36,856 nucleotides of DNA from the IMG/VR virus record IMGVR_UViG_3300047163_000092, positions 1-36,856 of that record. The stretch is one strand, 5' to 3'. This document shows positions 7,187 to 16,200 of this stretch, piece by piece. Source of the DNA: a virus. Below the pieces are notes generated by a model. It worked only from the letters and a program-made list of their open reading frames with translations, ran no database searches and was not told where the DNA came from. Numbering within the stretch: the first letter of the stretch is position 1; every line of letters begins with the position of its first letter. A program made the position numbers and the translations under genes.

Positions 7187-7620
7187 GGCAATTCTCCTCC
7201 AGGGTCGAGGCGTGCGAGGTGTGCACGCATCGCGCTAATGTCGTCGCGCTGTTGCTGACTCTCGGTGCGCAGCTGCTGGTTCTCGGCGCGCAAATCGCGA
7301 TTTTCGGTGCGCAGGCGGTCGAGCTCGACGTGCAGCTGGTGTTCGCGGCGACGCAGCTCGGCGACGTTGAGGTCGAGCATCTTCACCTTCGCGACGAGCT
7401 CTTTCTCACGCGAATTGGCGGCCGCGAGCGCATTGCGCAGGCTCTCGATGTCGGTTTGGAAACCTTCCGCCGCGTCGCGCCATGCGGCGCCCGCAGCCCT
7501 ACTAGCTTCGGCCGAAAGCACGACGGCGATCGCCTTCAGGAGTGCGAGGCCGCCGACGACGATACCGACGACGGCCGAGCAGTACCCCGCGATCGACCAG
7601 TCTAAGTGCATCGTGCCCAC
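7183..7620 (-). CDS. Membrane-anchored coiled-coil protein, spanin-like
   Basis: One N-terminal transmembrane segment (about residues 9-36) is followed by a ~90-residue coiled coil with regular Leu/Arg/Glu heptads (ELRRREHQLHVELDRL, LRTENRDLRAENQQLR). This is the architecture of inner-membrane spanins such as lambda Rz, which disrupt the outer membrane. The start is GTG (7620) or the ATG three codons on. AGGAGG lies about 14 nt upstream of the GTG, longer than usual. It opens the lysis cassette, and a copy of the 15-nt leader motif lies 33 nt before the start. Confidence 0.7.
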   Translation of the reverse strand: MGTMHLDWSIAGYCSAVVGIVVGGLALLKAIAVVLSAEASRAAGAAWRDAAEGFQTDIESLRNALAAANSREKELVAKVKMLDLNVAELRRREHQLHVELDRLRTENRDLRAENQQLRTESQQQRDDISAMRAHLARLDPGGELP

Positions 7621-7653
7621 CGAGCCAAATCGAACCTCCTGCGAGATCGACGG

Positions 7654-7668
7654 GCCGGTGGAGACGGC
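7654..7668 (-). promoter_or_regulatory. Leader motif copy A (GCCGTCTCCACCGGC)
   Basis: This 15-nt motif is found three times on the minus strand, each 26-33 nt before the first gene of a phage transcription unit. Here it precedes the lysis cassette. As RNA it can fold as GCCG/CGGC around the loop UCUCCAC, which contains an anti-Shine-Dalgarno CUCC. It could equally be a DNA site such as an operator or phage promoter. Confidence 0.5.
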
Positions 7669-7736
7669 GCGCGTAACGCCCTAGCCGTTCGCCGCGGGCG
7701 CCGGATTCCTGGCAGCAGGACGTTGCGGATTTTTCG

Positions 7737-10088
7737 CTACGAGGTCGACGTAAACGCGAACGGCGGCGCCGAGACGCTCTCGCCGTTTGCAGCGTAGGCC
7801 GTCGCGACGAAGATCCAGTCATAGATCCAGCCGTAAGGATTCTGGGACGTCGTTATGTTTTTGAAGACTGTCGTGCCGAACGGCAGCGTGCCGGTGAGCC
7901 CGAACGCGTTTTGCGAAAAGCGCGAGATGAAGATCGCCTGCCCGGGGTACGCGGGGTCCCAGCTAAACATGTTGATTTCGATATAGTCGACCCAGCTGCC
8001 GTCGACGCAGCCGTGCAGCGTATACGTCGGATCACACGAGATGATATGACCGCCGGTCACTTGCGCGTTCGGATCGACCGTCCAGCTGACTCCCGACAGC
8101 GTCATCGTCGTCCCCGCCGGCACACCGCCGAACGCGCCCTTCAGCAGGGGGTTGTTCGCCGTGTTGCCGAGCACGAGCGGCGCCGACACGCGACCTTGCG
8201 TGTCGACCGAGACGATCTGCAGCTGATAGTAGTTCGAGGCGCCCAGGCCGATCGTGACGTCGTAGATATTCGATTGCTGCGCCGCGAAATTGACGCACGC
8301 GCTCGGCGGCGGCGGCGTGCCCGTCGAGTCGTCGATCACGACGCCGGCGCTGTCGCAGACGACCGCTTGCAGCTGAAAGTGATCCAGCCACGGCGCCGAG
8401 TACTGCGGCGTCAAGAGATCGAACTTGATCCGCTGCTGATACGTCCCTTTCCCCGAGTTGACCGGCGGGACGAACGTCGGCGTCGTGCCGCCGACGAGCG
8501 CCGGCGCCTCGAGTGTGGGATCGGACGGCGTGCCTTGCACGAGATTGCGCAGATCGGTGCAATACGGAGCGCCGTCGACGACGAAGATGCCGACGAGGTT
8601 CTGCTGCGTGTTTGTGTTCGGTGGGTTGCCGCCGGACTGGGTGATCTTCGTGACGATATACATGCCGGCCGACGTCACCGAAAGGACATACCAACCGTCG
8701 CCCGTCTGCCCGTTGTTTGCGCCGCCTGAGTTGTCGACGAGCGTCGATAGGCCGAAGCCGGCCACGTTGATCAGCCCCACGTTCGGGAAGACCGCCTCGA
8801 CGGGCGCCGTCTGAATTTCCGCCGGCGACGAGGCTGTGTTCGTGACGTAGCCGCCGGCGCGAATGTACAGCGACTGTGCGTTGCCCGGGTTCTGCGAATT
8901 CTGGATCGTCTCGTTGACGGCGATGTTCACGCCGAGCCGGTAGATCGCGTCGTCGAGGTACGGGGTCGGCGCCTGCAGCGAGCACGTTTGATAGATGCGC
9001 GCGCTCTTCTTTCCGAGTTTCACCATCGCGATCCGGACCTGCTTGATCGTCGCCTCGTACTCTTGCGTTTCGGGCGTCTCCCAGATCTGCACCCACGTGC
9101 CGGCTCGGATCTCCTGGTTTGGCTGCAGCAGATCGAAATTGCCCTGCGCGGTCGGGGAGCTGCTCAAGTCGAGCTGAAGCGTCGCGTAGGTTTGCGCGGC
9201 CGCAGCCGAGATGATCGACGAATTGGAGAGCTTCGCTTCGATCGCGCAACCGAGCGCCGCGATTGACGCCGTGTCTTGGTAGACGCCGTAAACCTGCTGC
9301 CCGTTGGAGTCCTGACCGCCGTAGACCGCGAGGACGTTGAAGACGTCGCGATACTTGGTCTGCACCGTGTAATTTGCGAAGCTCGCGTCCTTGAAGAGAT
9401 GGATGAACTTGACCGTGCTGACGACGTTGGGATTTTGATCGATGACGATCTCCACCTTACGCGTCAGATCGCCCTTCGTGCGCACGAACCACGTGTAGAG
9501 CAGGCCGCTCGTGTCGTCGCGCCCGATCTTGCACACGGTATCGATCGCGTCGGCGAGGTGCTCGTCTTGGAAGAGCGTCGGCTCTAGGTTGAACATCGTC
9601 GACGGGATCGACGCCGTGCCGAAATAGGCGTTCGGCTGATAGTTTTTCAGCAGGCCGGTCAGGAAGGTCGCCGCGTCTAGGCTCGGATTGCCGCCTTCGT
9701 TCGGCGCGATCTGCACGTTCACGAGCGCGTCGTTCAGCAGCGCGAAGTCGCCCTCACACTTCGCGACGATCTGGCCCGTCGTGTTGAGCTCGTTTTGATC
9801 GAAGTCGACGAAGTGACCGGACCAGTACGGATCCGCCGGCCGCTGCGAACCCTGCGGCCAGAGGAACACCTGGAACAGATACCGGAAACCGAGCGCGCCG
9901 ATGTCGTTGAACAGCCGCCGGAAGTTGAACGTGCCTTGGCTGCTGCCGCCGTTGATCACGTCCTCGACTTCGTAGCTCTCGATATCGTCTTGCGGGATAT
10001 CGACCAGCTTCCCCGTCGTATCGTAGATCAGGACCGCGTCGTTCCACTCTTCGGCCGCGAGATAGTCGAGCGTTGCCGGCGTGCTCAT
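7737..10088 (-). CDS. Phage tail protein (Tal-like, tail-tip/baseplate)
   Basis: This 783-residue protein begins with a domain of about 380 residues typical of siphovirus tail-associated/baseplate hub proteins: a beta-rich start (NDAVLIYDTTGKLVDIPQ) and a long region without Cys clusters or enzymatic motifs. Beta-sandwich-like segments rich in Thr/Gly/Asn follow (IYDVTIGLGASNYYQLQIV, TPPPPSACVNF), resembling fibronectin-like or carbohydrate-binding folds at the tail tip. Position after tape measure and distal tail genes supports a host-contact role. The assignment is by order and general character, not by a definitive motif. Confidence 0.7.
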   Translation of the reverse strand: MSTPATLDYLAAEEWNDAVLIYDTTGKLVDIPQDDIESYEVEDVINGGSSQGTFNFRRLFNDIGALGFRYLFQVFLWPQGSQRPADPYWSGHFVDFDQNELNTTGQIVAKCEGDFALLNDALVNVQIAPNEGGNPSLDAATFLTGLLKNYQPNAYFGTASIPSTMFNLEPTLFQDEHLADAIDTVCKIGRDDTSGLLYTWFVRTKGDLTRKVEIVIDQNPNVVSTVKFIHLFKDASFANYTVQTKYRDVFNVLAVYGGQDSNGQQVYGVYQDTASIAALGCAIEAKLSNSSIISAAAAQTYATLQLDLSSSPTAQGNFDLLQPNQEIRAGTWVQIWETPETQEYEATIKQVRIAMVKLGKKSARIYQTCSLQAPTPYLDDAIYRLGVNIAVNETIQNSQNPGNAQSLYIRAGGYVTNTASSPAEIQTAPVEAVFPNVGLINVAGFGLSTLVDNSGGANNGQTGDGWYVLSVTSAGMYIVTKITQSGGNPPNTNTQQNLVGIFVVDGAPYCTDLRNLVQGTPSDPTLEAPALVGGTTPTFVPPVNSGKGTYQQRIKFDLLTPQYSAPWLDHFQLQAVVCDSAGVVIDDSTGTPPPPSACVNFAAQQSNIYDVTIGLGASNYYQLQIVSVDTQGRVSAPLVLGNTANNPLLKGAFGGVPAGTTMTLSGVSWTVDPNAQVTGGHIISCDPTYTLHGCVDGSWVDYIEINMFSWDPAYPGQAIFISRFSQNAFGLTGTLPFGTTVFKNITTSQNPYGWIYDWIFVATAYAANGESVSAPPFAFTSTS

Positions 10089-10089
10089 G

Positions 10090-10428
10090 CTAGGTCAGAT
10101 TCACCGTGACGGGGATCTCGATCGACTGTCCGTTCGCATCCCAGGCGGTTAGCAGCGCATCGCCGGCGCTCACCGCCGTGACGAGGTACTCACAATTCCC
10201 CGGCGACAGCACCAACGCGTCGACGCGCGCGACGAGCGGGCTACTCGTGCCCAAGCCGATCGCGCCGGCGAGGCCCGCTTCCGTCAGCGTGAGGATGATC
10301 TGCTGACCGATCAGCGTGAAGTCGAGCGACGAGAGCGGCGAGACCTCGATCGGCGCCGACTCGGTTTGGAGGACGGTGCCGCTCTCGGTTGTGAGCGGCG
10401 TGCCCGACTCGGTTTGGAGGACGGACAC
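10090..10428 (-). CDS. Small beta-rich virion-like protein
   Basis: This 112-residue protein starts at a GTG overlapping the upstream TAG. The N-terminus repeats VLQTES/TTESGT, encoded by a direct DNA repeat (17 bp, copies at about 10,352 and 10,409). The C-terminal part alternates hydrophobic and polar residues as in an Ig-like fold (CEYLVTAVSAGDALLTAWDA). It sits between two tail-tip genes, so a structural or decoration role is likely. No family is firmly recognised. Confidence 0.65.
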   Translation of the reverse strand: MSVLQTESGTPLTTESGTVLQTESAPIEVSPLSSLDFTLIGQQIILTLTEAGLAGAIGLGTSSPLVARVDALVLSPGNCEYLVTAVSAGDALLTAWDANGQSIEIPVTVNLT

Positions 10429-11927
10429 TAGATCGGCGTCGCGATCGCTTCGCAGCCGCCCGACTGCGTGACCGAGGATCCCGCCGTGTACGATTGGCAC
10501 GTCCACGTGTACGTCGACGAGTTCGCGTATTGCGCGCTATAGCGTATCCGCTGGATGACCGACGCTGCGTTCGGCGCGCCGGCGAGGGCGCTGGTGGGCG
10601 ACGTGACGCACGCGGTCCCGGTGGCCGTCGACGCCGTGCCCGTGCCGTTGATCCCCGCGGCCGTGCCGATGATGCAGCCCGTCGACGCGGTCGTGCCGGC
10701 GGTCGTCCACATCTCGATCGCGATGCGCCACGCGCCGGTCGCACCGTTGCTGACGCCCGTCGTGATCGACAGCGTCCCGGACGTGATGTAGGCGTTCGAC
10801 GTGAGCGATTCGTTCGACCACGACGCGTATGCATCGAGTGGATACGGCGCACAATTCGTGCCGGCGCTCGTCAGCGCGCTCGAGCTGTTGGTCGCGACGC
10901 AACGCGATGCGGTGAGACCGCTCAACGTGATCCCGGTGATCGACGGCGACGACGCAAGGTCGATCGTCGGAGCCGTCGACGTCCCGCCGACGACGATATT
11001 CGAGCTGTTCGCCGTCACCGAGTAGACGCAGTCGCCCGACGCACTCGCGAGCGCCTTCGAGCTGTTCGCGCGAAGACACGTCGACGCCGTCAGCCCGGAT
11101 AGCGTGAGGCCGGTGATCGACGGCGTCGAGCCGAGATCGATCGTCGGCGCCGTCGACGTGCCGCCGACCACGATGTTCGAGCTATTCGCGGTGACGCTGT
11201 AGACGCAGTCGCCCGACGCACTCGCGAGCGCCTTCGAGCTGTTGGTGCGCACGCAGCTTGAGGCGGTGAGACCGGTGAGCGTCGCGCCGGTCAGCGACGG
11301 CGACGCGGAAAACGTGATCGTATAGCTCGGCCACGAGCCCGACGTCGACAGGTTCGACCCGACGGACAGTGACGGCGTCGACGTGCCGTTGCCGCCATTG
11401 GCGACCGGCAGCACGCCGCTGAGGGCGGTCGCGGCCGGGATATTGCTGAGCGATGCGCCGCTTCCCGAGAAGAGCGTCGCGCCGACGGTGCCGTTGACGG
11501 TCGCGCCGTTGGGCCCGTACGTCGACGACCCGGCGACGTAGCCGCCGCCGATCGAGAGCTGCGGCGTCCCGGCTCCGGTGCAGCTGAGCAGTTGCGTGCC
11601 CGGCGTTCCCGAGTCGAGCACCGAGCACGACAGCGGCGTGTCGCTGGCGCTCGAGCCGCCCCAGTCGCTTGCGTTGAACGTGATCGACGTGCTCGGCTGG
11701 TGCGGCGTGCCGCTCGATGCGGCCGCCGAATGCGGCCACGTCTGCGTGTATTGCAGCAGCTGCGACAGCGGCATTTGATACGTCGCGCCGCCGTGATCGA
11801 TCGGGAAGATGTCGCTCGCGTTCGGCGCGCCGCTGAACGTGGGCAGCCCCGAGAACGAAACGCCGGCGGCGACGGCCACCGGTGTCAAGACGAGCGCGAG
11901 AACGATTGCGATGAGTTTGCGGTGCAT
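10428..11927 (-). CDS. Tail-fibre-like repeat protein with signal peptide
   Basis: This 499-residue protein is made of Ser/Thr/Gly-rich repeats. An N-terminal signal-peptide-like stretch (MHRKLIAIVLALVLTPVAVAA) leads to a region with DHGGATYQMPLSQLL and LPVANGGNGTST, both common in phage tail-fibre shafts. Tandem 59-residue repeats and a Cys-containing C-terminal domain follow. The start is ATG 11927, with GGAG 6 nt before it. Frames further upstream have no support. Fibre proteins normally lack signal peptides, so this may be exported, act as a host-surface (moron-type) protein, or the hydrophobic start may insert in the virion. Confidence 0.75.
   Translation of the reverse strand: MHRKLIAIVLALVLTPVAVAAGVSFSGLPTFSGAPNASDIFPIDHGGATYQMPLSQLLQYTQTWPHSAAASSGTPHQPSTSITFNASDWGGSSASDTPLSCSVLDSGTPGTQLLSCTGAGTPQLSIGGGYVAGSSTYGPNGATVNGTVGATLFSGSGASLSNIPAATALSGVLPVANGGNGTSTPSLSVGSNLSTSGSWPSYTITFSASPSLTGATLTGLTASSCVRTNSSKALASASGDCVYSVTANSSNIVVGGTSTAPTIDLGSTPSITGLTLSGLTASTCLRANSSKALASASGDCVYSVTANSSNIVVGGTSTAPTIDLASSPSITGITLSGLTASRCVATNSSSALTSAGTNCAPYPLDAYASWSNESLTSNAYITSGTLSITTGVSNGATGAWRIAIEMWTTAGTTASTGCIIGTAAGINGTGTASTATGTACVTSPTSALAGAPNAASVIQRIRYSAQYANSSTYTWTCQSYTAGSSVTQSGGCEAIATPI
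10882..11290 (-). repeat. Tandem 177-bp coding repeats in the fibre-like gene
   Basis: Three copies start at 10,882, 11,059 and 11,236, exactly 177 bp apart. The last one is partial. Each unit encodes 59 residues containing SVTANSSNIVVGGT and SITGLTLSGLTAS-type segments. The first two units differ at only a few positions. Such units are prone to expansion and contraction by recombination. Confidence 0.85.
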
Positions 11928-11953
11928 GCGGATCTCCACGGCGAGCGCGTTGC

Positions 11954-11968
11954 GCCGGTGGAGACGGC
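11954..11968 (-). promoter_or_regulatory. Leader motif copy B (GCCGTCTCCACCGGC)
   Basis: Identical to copy A, and 26 nt before the ATG of the fibre-like gene. The downstream ribosome site reads GTGGAGA, the exact complement of the motif's TCTCCAC, so the leader RNA could mask its own Shine-Dalgarno. ATTCC and GGATTAC lie about 80-110 nt upstream, as they do at copy C. Confidence 0.55.
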
Positions 11969-12102
11969 ACGGTGCGGTAGTCCGAGCGGCACTTCGCGCG
12001 CGCATCGTCGCGCCATGCCGCCATCCAAAAATCCGAACGTGGCGGGTAATCCGGCTGGAATAGCCAGCATCGGCCGGATTGGGCAGGGCTTGCCGTAGGA
12101 TC

Positions 12103-12111
12103 GATATACCA
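12103..12111 (-). promoter_or_regulatory. Possible extended -10 promoter in the 480-bp gap
   Basis: On the minus strand TGGTATATC resembles an extended -10 (TGn plus TATATC, four of six). It lies about 175 nt upstream of the fibre-like gene, in the only phage gap above 300 bp (11,928-12,408). That gap also holds leader motif copy B, a strong hairpin and one copy of the TCAGCGACTAAATTTCG motif. No credible gene is seen in it. Confidence 0.3.
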
Positions 12112-12272
12112 GCGTAATTCCGTTTTTCTGGCGGAAGGATCGTGAGCGTCGTCGCGCTATTTTGCGCGCACGGCGAGACCGAACGCTCGCCGCGGATCGA
12201 AGGCCGGGATCACGGCGTTCAGCTGGGCCGTGCACCGCTCGGGCTGGATGCCCGGTCGTAGATCCCCGTGAG

Positions 12273-12300
12273 GAAGAGCCGCCTGCCGGGGCGGCTCTTC
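12273..12300 (-). terminator. Strong 11-bp hairpin between tail units
   Basis: Arms GAAGAGCCGCC (12,273-12,283) and its complement (12,290-12,300) enclose a 6-nt loop, without mismatches. On the minus strand it is followed by CTCACGG, so no U-run. It lies about 110 bp past the distal tail gene and upstream of the fibre-like gene, consistent with a boundary between transcription units. Confidence 0.55.
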
Positions 12301-12319
12301 TGTCGTGCCGTTTACGCCG

Positions 12320-12336
12320 CGAAATTTAGTCGCTGA
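12320..12336 (-). repeat. Motif copy 1 (TCAGCGACTAAATTTCG)
   Basis: One of three copies in the phage, all in the same orientation relative to transcription. Here it is intergenic, 73 bp after the distal tail gene and just before the strong hairpin. The core GCGACTAAATTTCGC has short inverted arms GCGA/TCGC. It is AT-rich against a GC-rich background. A repressor or stoperator-like site is one reading. Confidence 0.5.
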
Positions 12337-12408
12337 GGGCCTCGACCGGGCGTCGTGCTCCCTTCGTACGCGCGCCGCGAATCGGGCGCGTCTAGGCCGC
12401 CATTTGCG

Positions 12409-13266
12409 CTAGTACAGGAACGCGTCGTTCCAGACCATCGACCACTCGAAGTTCGTTCCGCTCAGGCTGACGATGTTGCCGCCGCCGAAGAAGAACGGGA
12501 AGAACTCCGTGTTGCCGACGGTGTTGATCAGCGCTCCGGTGGAGCTCAGCAGATCCAGCCGCGGGACGCCGTTGAGCGTGATCGCGTTCGGGCGGTTGCG
12601 CGGGTTGGAGTCGATCACGAGCACGTCGCCCGTGTTCATAGCGACCGTCGGCGCGACCTGAATGTATCCCGTCAGTCCGGCCGGCTCGACCTGGTACACC
12701 GGATTCGAGCACGAGCCCGTCGCGGTCAGCGTCAAGATCGGGTAGGTGATCGCGTTGCCGTCCGACGTCGCGGTGACGCTGTCGGGACCGCCCTGCGTCG
12801 GCACTTGCAGCAGCGCCGCAGACAGCCAGCGCGGATCCTCGGCGATGAAGTCGATCTGCACGCCGACGACGGACGCATTGCCGCCCTGCTCCGGCACGTA
12901 TTTCACCGTTTTGCGCTGCGCGATGATGTAGCGCCCGTCGGAGTCGCCGACCAGCAGCGGCTGCTTGCCGGCGGACAGCGCCGCCTCGAGACGATTGAGC
13001 TCCGCGTTCGCCTGATCGCGCGTCGTGATGAAATTGCCGAACGTGTCGATCGCGCCGATGCCGCCGATCGTCGACTTCAGCGTGATGATCTTCGCCTTGC
13101 GCGTGCCCGTCGGGATATTCGAGCCGTCGCGCAGCGGGATCACGATCTCGTCGAGGTTCGTATCCTGGTCACGCTCGGCGAGCCACGTCGACACGGGAAA
13201 GAGATAGCCGGCGAATTCGATCGGGCCCGGATTCGGCCACGCCGGCGCGATGTAGGGACTGCTCAA
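12409..13266 (-). CDS. Distal tail protein-like (siphovirus tail domain)
   Basis: This 285-residue protein directly follows the tape measure, the usual position of the distal tail (Dit) protein that forms the ring between tail tube and tip. The sequence is mostly beta, with a helix-rich insert (RDQANAELNRLEAAL) and RWLSAALLQVPT, in line with siphovirus tail-component families. The start is a TTG overlapping the tape measure stop (TTGA). Confidence 0.75.
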   Translation of the reverse strand: MSSPYIAPAWPNPGPIEFAGYLFPVSTWLAERDQDTNLDEIVIPLRDGSNIPTGTRKAKIITLKSTIGGIGAIDTFGNFITTRDQANAELNRLEAALSAGKQPLLVGDSDGRYIIAQRKTVKYVPEQGGNASVVGVQIDFIAEDPRWLSAALLQVPTQGGPDSVTATSDGNAITYPILTLTATGSCSNPVYQVEPAGLTGYIQVAPTVAMNTGDVLVIDSNPRNRPNAITLNGVPRLDLLSSTGALINTVGNTEFFPFFFGGGNIVSLSGTNFEWSMVWNDAFLY

Positions 13267-16200
13267 ATCGGCACCTTCGCGATCAGATATGCGCGGCTAC
13301 GCGTGACGCGCGCGGTCATTTCGCTCTGCGCGTTCCAGAGTGCGACGGCGTCGGCGGACGAACCGACGCTGCCGATCGACAGGGAGTGATCGATGTGCGT
13401 GTCGCCGTGCGTCGACGACGAGCTCGATGCGGCCGCCGATCGCGACGCGCTGACGCCGGCGGCGAGTTCGTTGCCGAAGGTGTTGAGCGCGTTGATCACC
13501 GGCACCGCGTTCGAGACGAGCGTCGAGAACGGTTCCATAATGCCGCCGAACGCGTCGGCGATCGCCTTGGCGGCGTTCACCGCCTCGTCCCACAGCGCTT
13601 GATAATTGCCGCTAAACTGACCGCCGGCGACCTTCTCGTTCTCGATGTTGTGCCCGTAGATGATCTTGCCGCCGCCCGTGGTGCCGAACTCGTTGAGATA
13701 CTTCTGGTATTGCGCGGGATCGAGGCCGCTGGCGGCCTGACCGCCGGCGAGCGTCGCTTGGATCCATGACAGCAGTCCCTGCCCACCGGTGAGCTGCTGC
13801 ACCCACGCGGGCATCTTCCCGGCGCCGAAGCCCTGCGTCGAGAACGGCTTGCCGGTGAGAGCGACTTGCTCGTTGCCGAAGTTCGGATCGTGCAGATCCG
13901 GCTGGCTCCCGGCGCCCTGCGGGCCGAAGAGGCCGCCGATCACCGTGCCGAGCAGGCCGCCCACGACGGCACCGATCGGACCGGCCCACGCGCCGAGCAT
14001 CATGCCGAGCAGTTCGGATCCGCCGAACACGCCGGCGCCCAGCAGCGCGCCGCCGATGCCGCCCGCGATGCCGCCGACCTGCGCGTCCTTCTTCCCGGGC
14101 TCGAGCACGCCGGCAATCGCGCCGCCGATGCCGCCCCCGCCGAGGATCGCCGTACCGAGACCGAGCGCAGCTGCGATCGCGGTTCCCGCCGCGGAGCCGA
14201 ACGTATCGGCGACGCCGGCGGCGTTCGTATCGAACGCGTTGGCGAACCCTTGCGCGAGACCAGCGCCGGCGCCGGCGATGTTTCCGGTGCCGAGGCCAAG
14301 GCCGAGCACGCCGCCAAGGAGCCCGTCGCCCGCGCCGCTTGCACCAGCGGCCGCAGCAGCACCGCCGCCGCCTCCAAAAATGCCGCCGATCCAGCTAAAG
14401 AGATTGCCGAACAGGCCGCCGATGCCGCCCGCGGCTTGCACCGCGGTATACGCCGCGATCGCGAGCTTGATCGCGAGCACGGCACCGAGCACGTCCTCGA
14501 GCACGCCGAGCAGGCCGCCGCCGAGCGACGGGTTTTGCATTGCGTTGGTGATCGGCGACGCCCACGTGCTGCTGACGTTTTGCGCGCCGGTCGTGAGCGG
14601 CGCAATCTTGCCCGTCGCGAGCTCGTTGAGCGTCGGCAGGTCGTGGATGATTGAAATCAGCGGCGAGCTATCGATGCCGTTGAAGTCGGTATTGATCTTG
14701 TCGAGCAGCTGGAGATGGATCCCGAGCAGGCCGAGCAGCTTCGCGAACGTGTTGTAGATCTCGATCACGATGTTCGCCAAGAAGGCGAAGGCGCGCAGCA
14801 TCGTGTCGATGATCGGCGCGAGCGCGTCGAGGATCTGTGCGAAAACCTTCAGCAGCTGGTTGATGACCGACTGGACGTCTTTCCACTCTTTTGTCTTCTG
14901 AAGGACGTCGACGAGCAGCGTCTGCCAGCTGAACGCGACGGATAACCCGCCGCCGCTCTTTTCCTGGACGTTGAGGCCGGGGACGAGCTTTGCGAACGCC
15001 TGCGCGACGGTGTCGAGGATGTTGGTCAGATTGAACTGCGAGCGCGACATCGCGTCGGCGAGATCTTTGTGCGCGAGCGTGACCTTATTGACCGCGGCGA
15101 CCAGCGCTGCGTTCGCGTCGGCGACCTTCGCGTCGGCCTCGGCGACCTGCTCGGCGGACGCGAACGGGTTATTGCGAACCGCCTCGTCTTGTTGAATCGC
15201 CAGCGCTTGCGCGATGCGCGCGAGCTGCAGCGCGATCTGCGCCTCGGCGTCGGCTTGGCGTGCGTCGGCGATCGGCGAGTTCGCCTGCGCCGGATGCAGC
15301 CGGCGTTCGTATTGCTCCTGGATCCGCAGCTGCTCTTGCTGGCCCTGCACGCCGCGACGGGCGACGTCGGCCTCGGCCTGCGCGGCCGCCTCGGCGAGCT
15401 TCTGCGCCTGCTCCGCGAGCTCGCGCATCGGATCGCGCAGCGCCGTCACGAGCTTTGCGATCGCGGCGTAGATCTTCTCGTACTCGAGGCCGACGCGGGC
15501 GGCGGCGAGCTGGTGCTCATGCGCTTCGCGCGTGAGCTCGGCGGCGTGCTGCACGCGTTCTTTGTCCGCCGCCGGTAACGCGGCCGCATCGGCGAGCTCT
15601 CGCTTTGCAGCCGCTTCGAGCGCCGTCTTTTGCTGCAGCAGCGCAGCTGCGACGTCGCGCTGCTTCGCCATCTCGGCGTCGATCAGGCGCTGCTCCTCGA
15701 GCGCTTGCGACGTCGTCGTGACCTTACCGTCGGGAAGCGCCGACTTGAATTTGTCCAGCGCCGTGACGACGCGCTCGAGCTCGATGCGCGCGCGTTCGAC
15801 GCGCTGCGAGGCGGCATCGAGCGTCGCCTGGATCGCTTCGCGTTCGGTCGTGAGCGCGTCGTTCAGCGCCTTCTGCGCGCCCTTATTTCCCGATCCGACC
15901 TCGTCGAAGGTCGCGTTCGGGATGGTCGGCTTGCCGCCGGGCAGCGCGTGCGTCGTGAAGAGCCGCTGGATATACGCGTTGATCTCGTCGTAGGTTTTGT
16001 ACGCGAAATTCCGCACGTCGACGAACGCCGCGTTGAGCGTTGTCGTCATGATCTTCGCGGTCTTCGGCATGCTGACGGCCATCGCGGCCGCCAGATCGTC
16101 GACGCCCTTCTGCAGCGTCGACGGGTTGAGCACCTCGACGATCGCGCGCATGAACTCGAGCAGCTTCGGCCCCGAGCTCAGCACGTTGTCGACGAATTCG

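Noticed and set aside
10882-11290. Regular repeats considered as a CRISPR array
   Set aside because: The 177-bp units are contiguous coding repeats without spacers. No CRISPR array or cas gene is present in the window.
12380-12410. Short frame (ATG-GCG-GCC-TAG, then open to SD-stop) before motif copy 1, considered as a leader peptide or readthrough
   Set aside because: Only three codons precede the first stop and no ribosome site is seen. The alignment of frames around the motif at copies 1 and 2 could be chance.
13789-14757. 322-codon Pro/Ser/Ala-rich plus-strand frame opposite the tape measure
   Set aside because: It is complementary to the Gly/Ala-rich part of the tape measure, which explains its composition. 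No start signals or family features support it.
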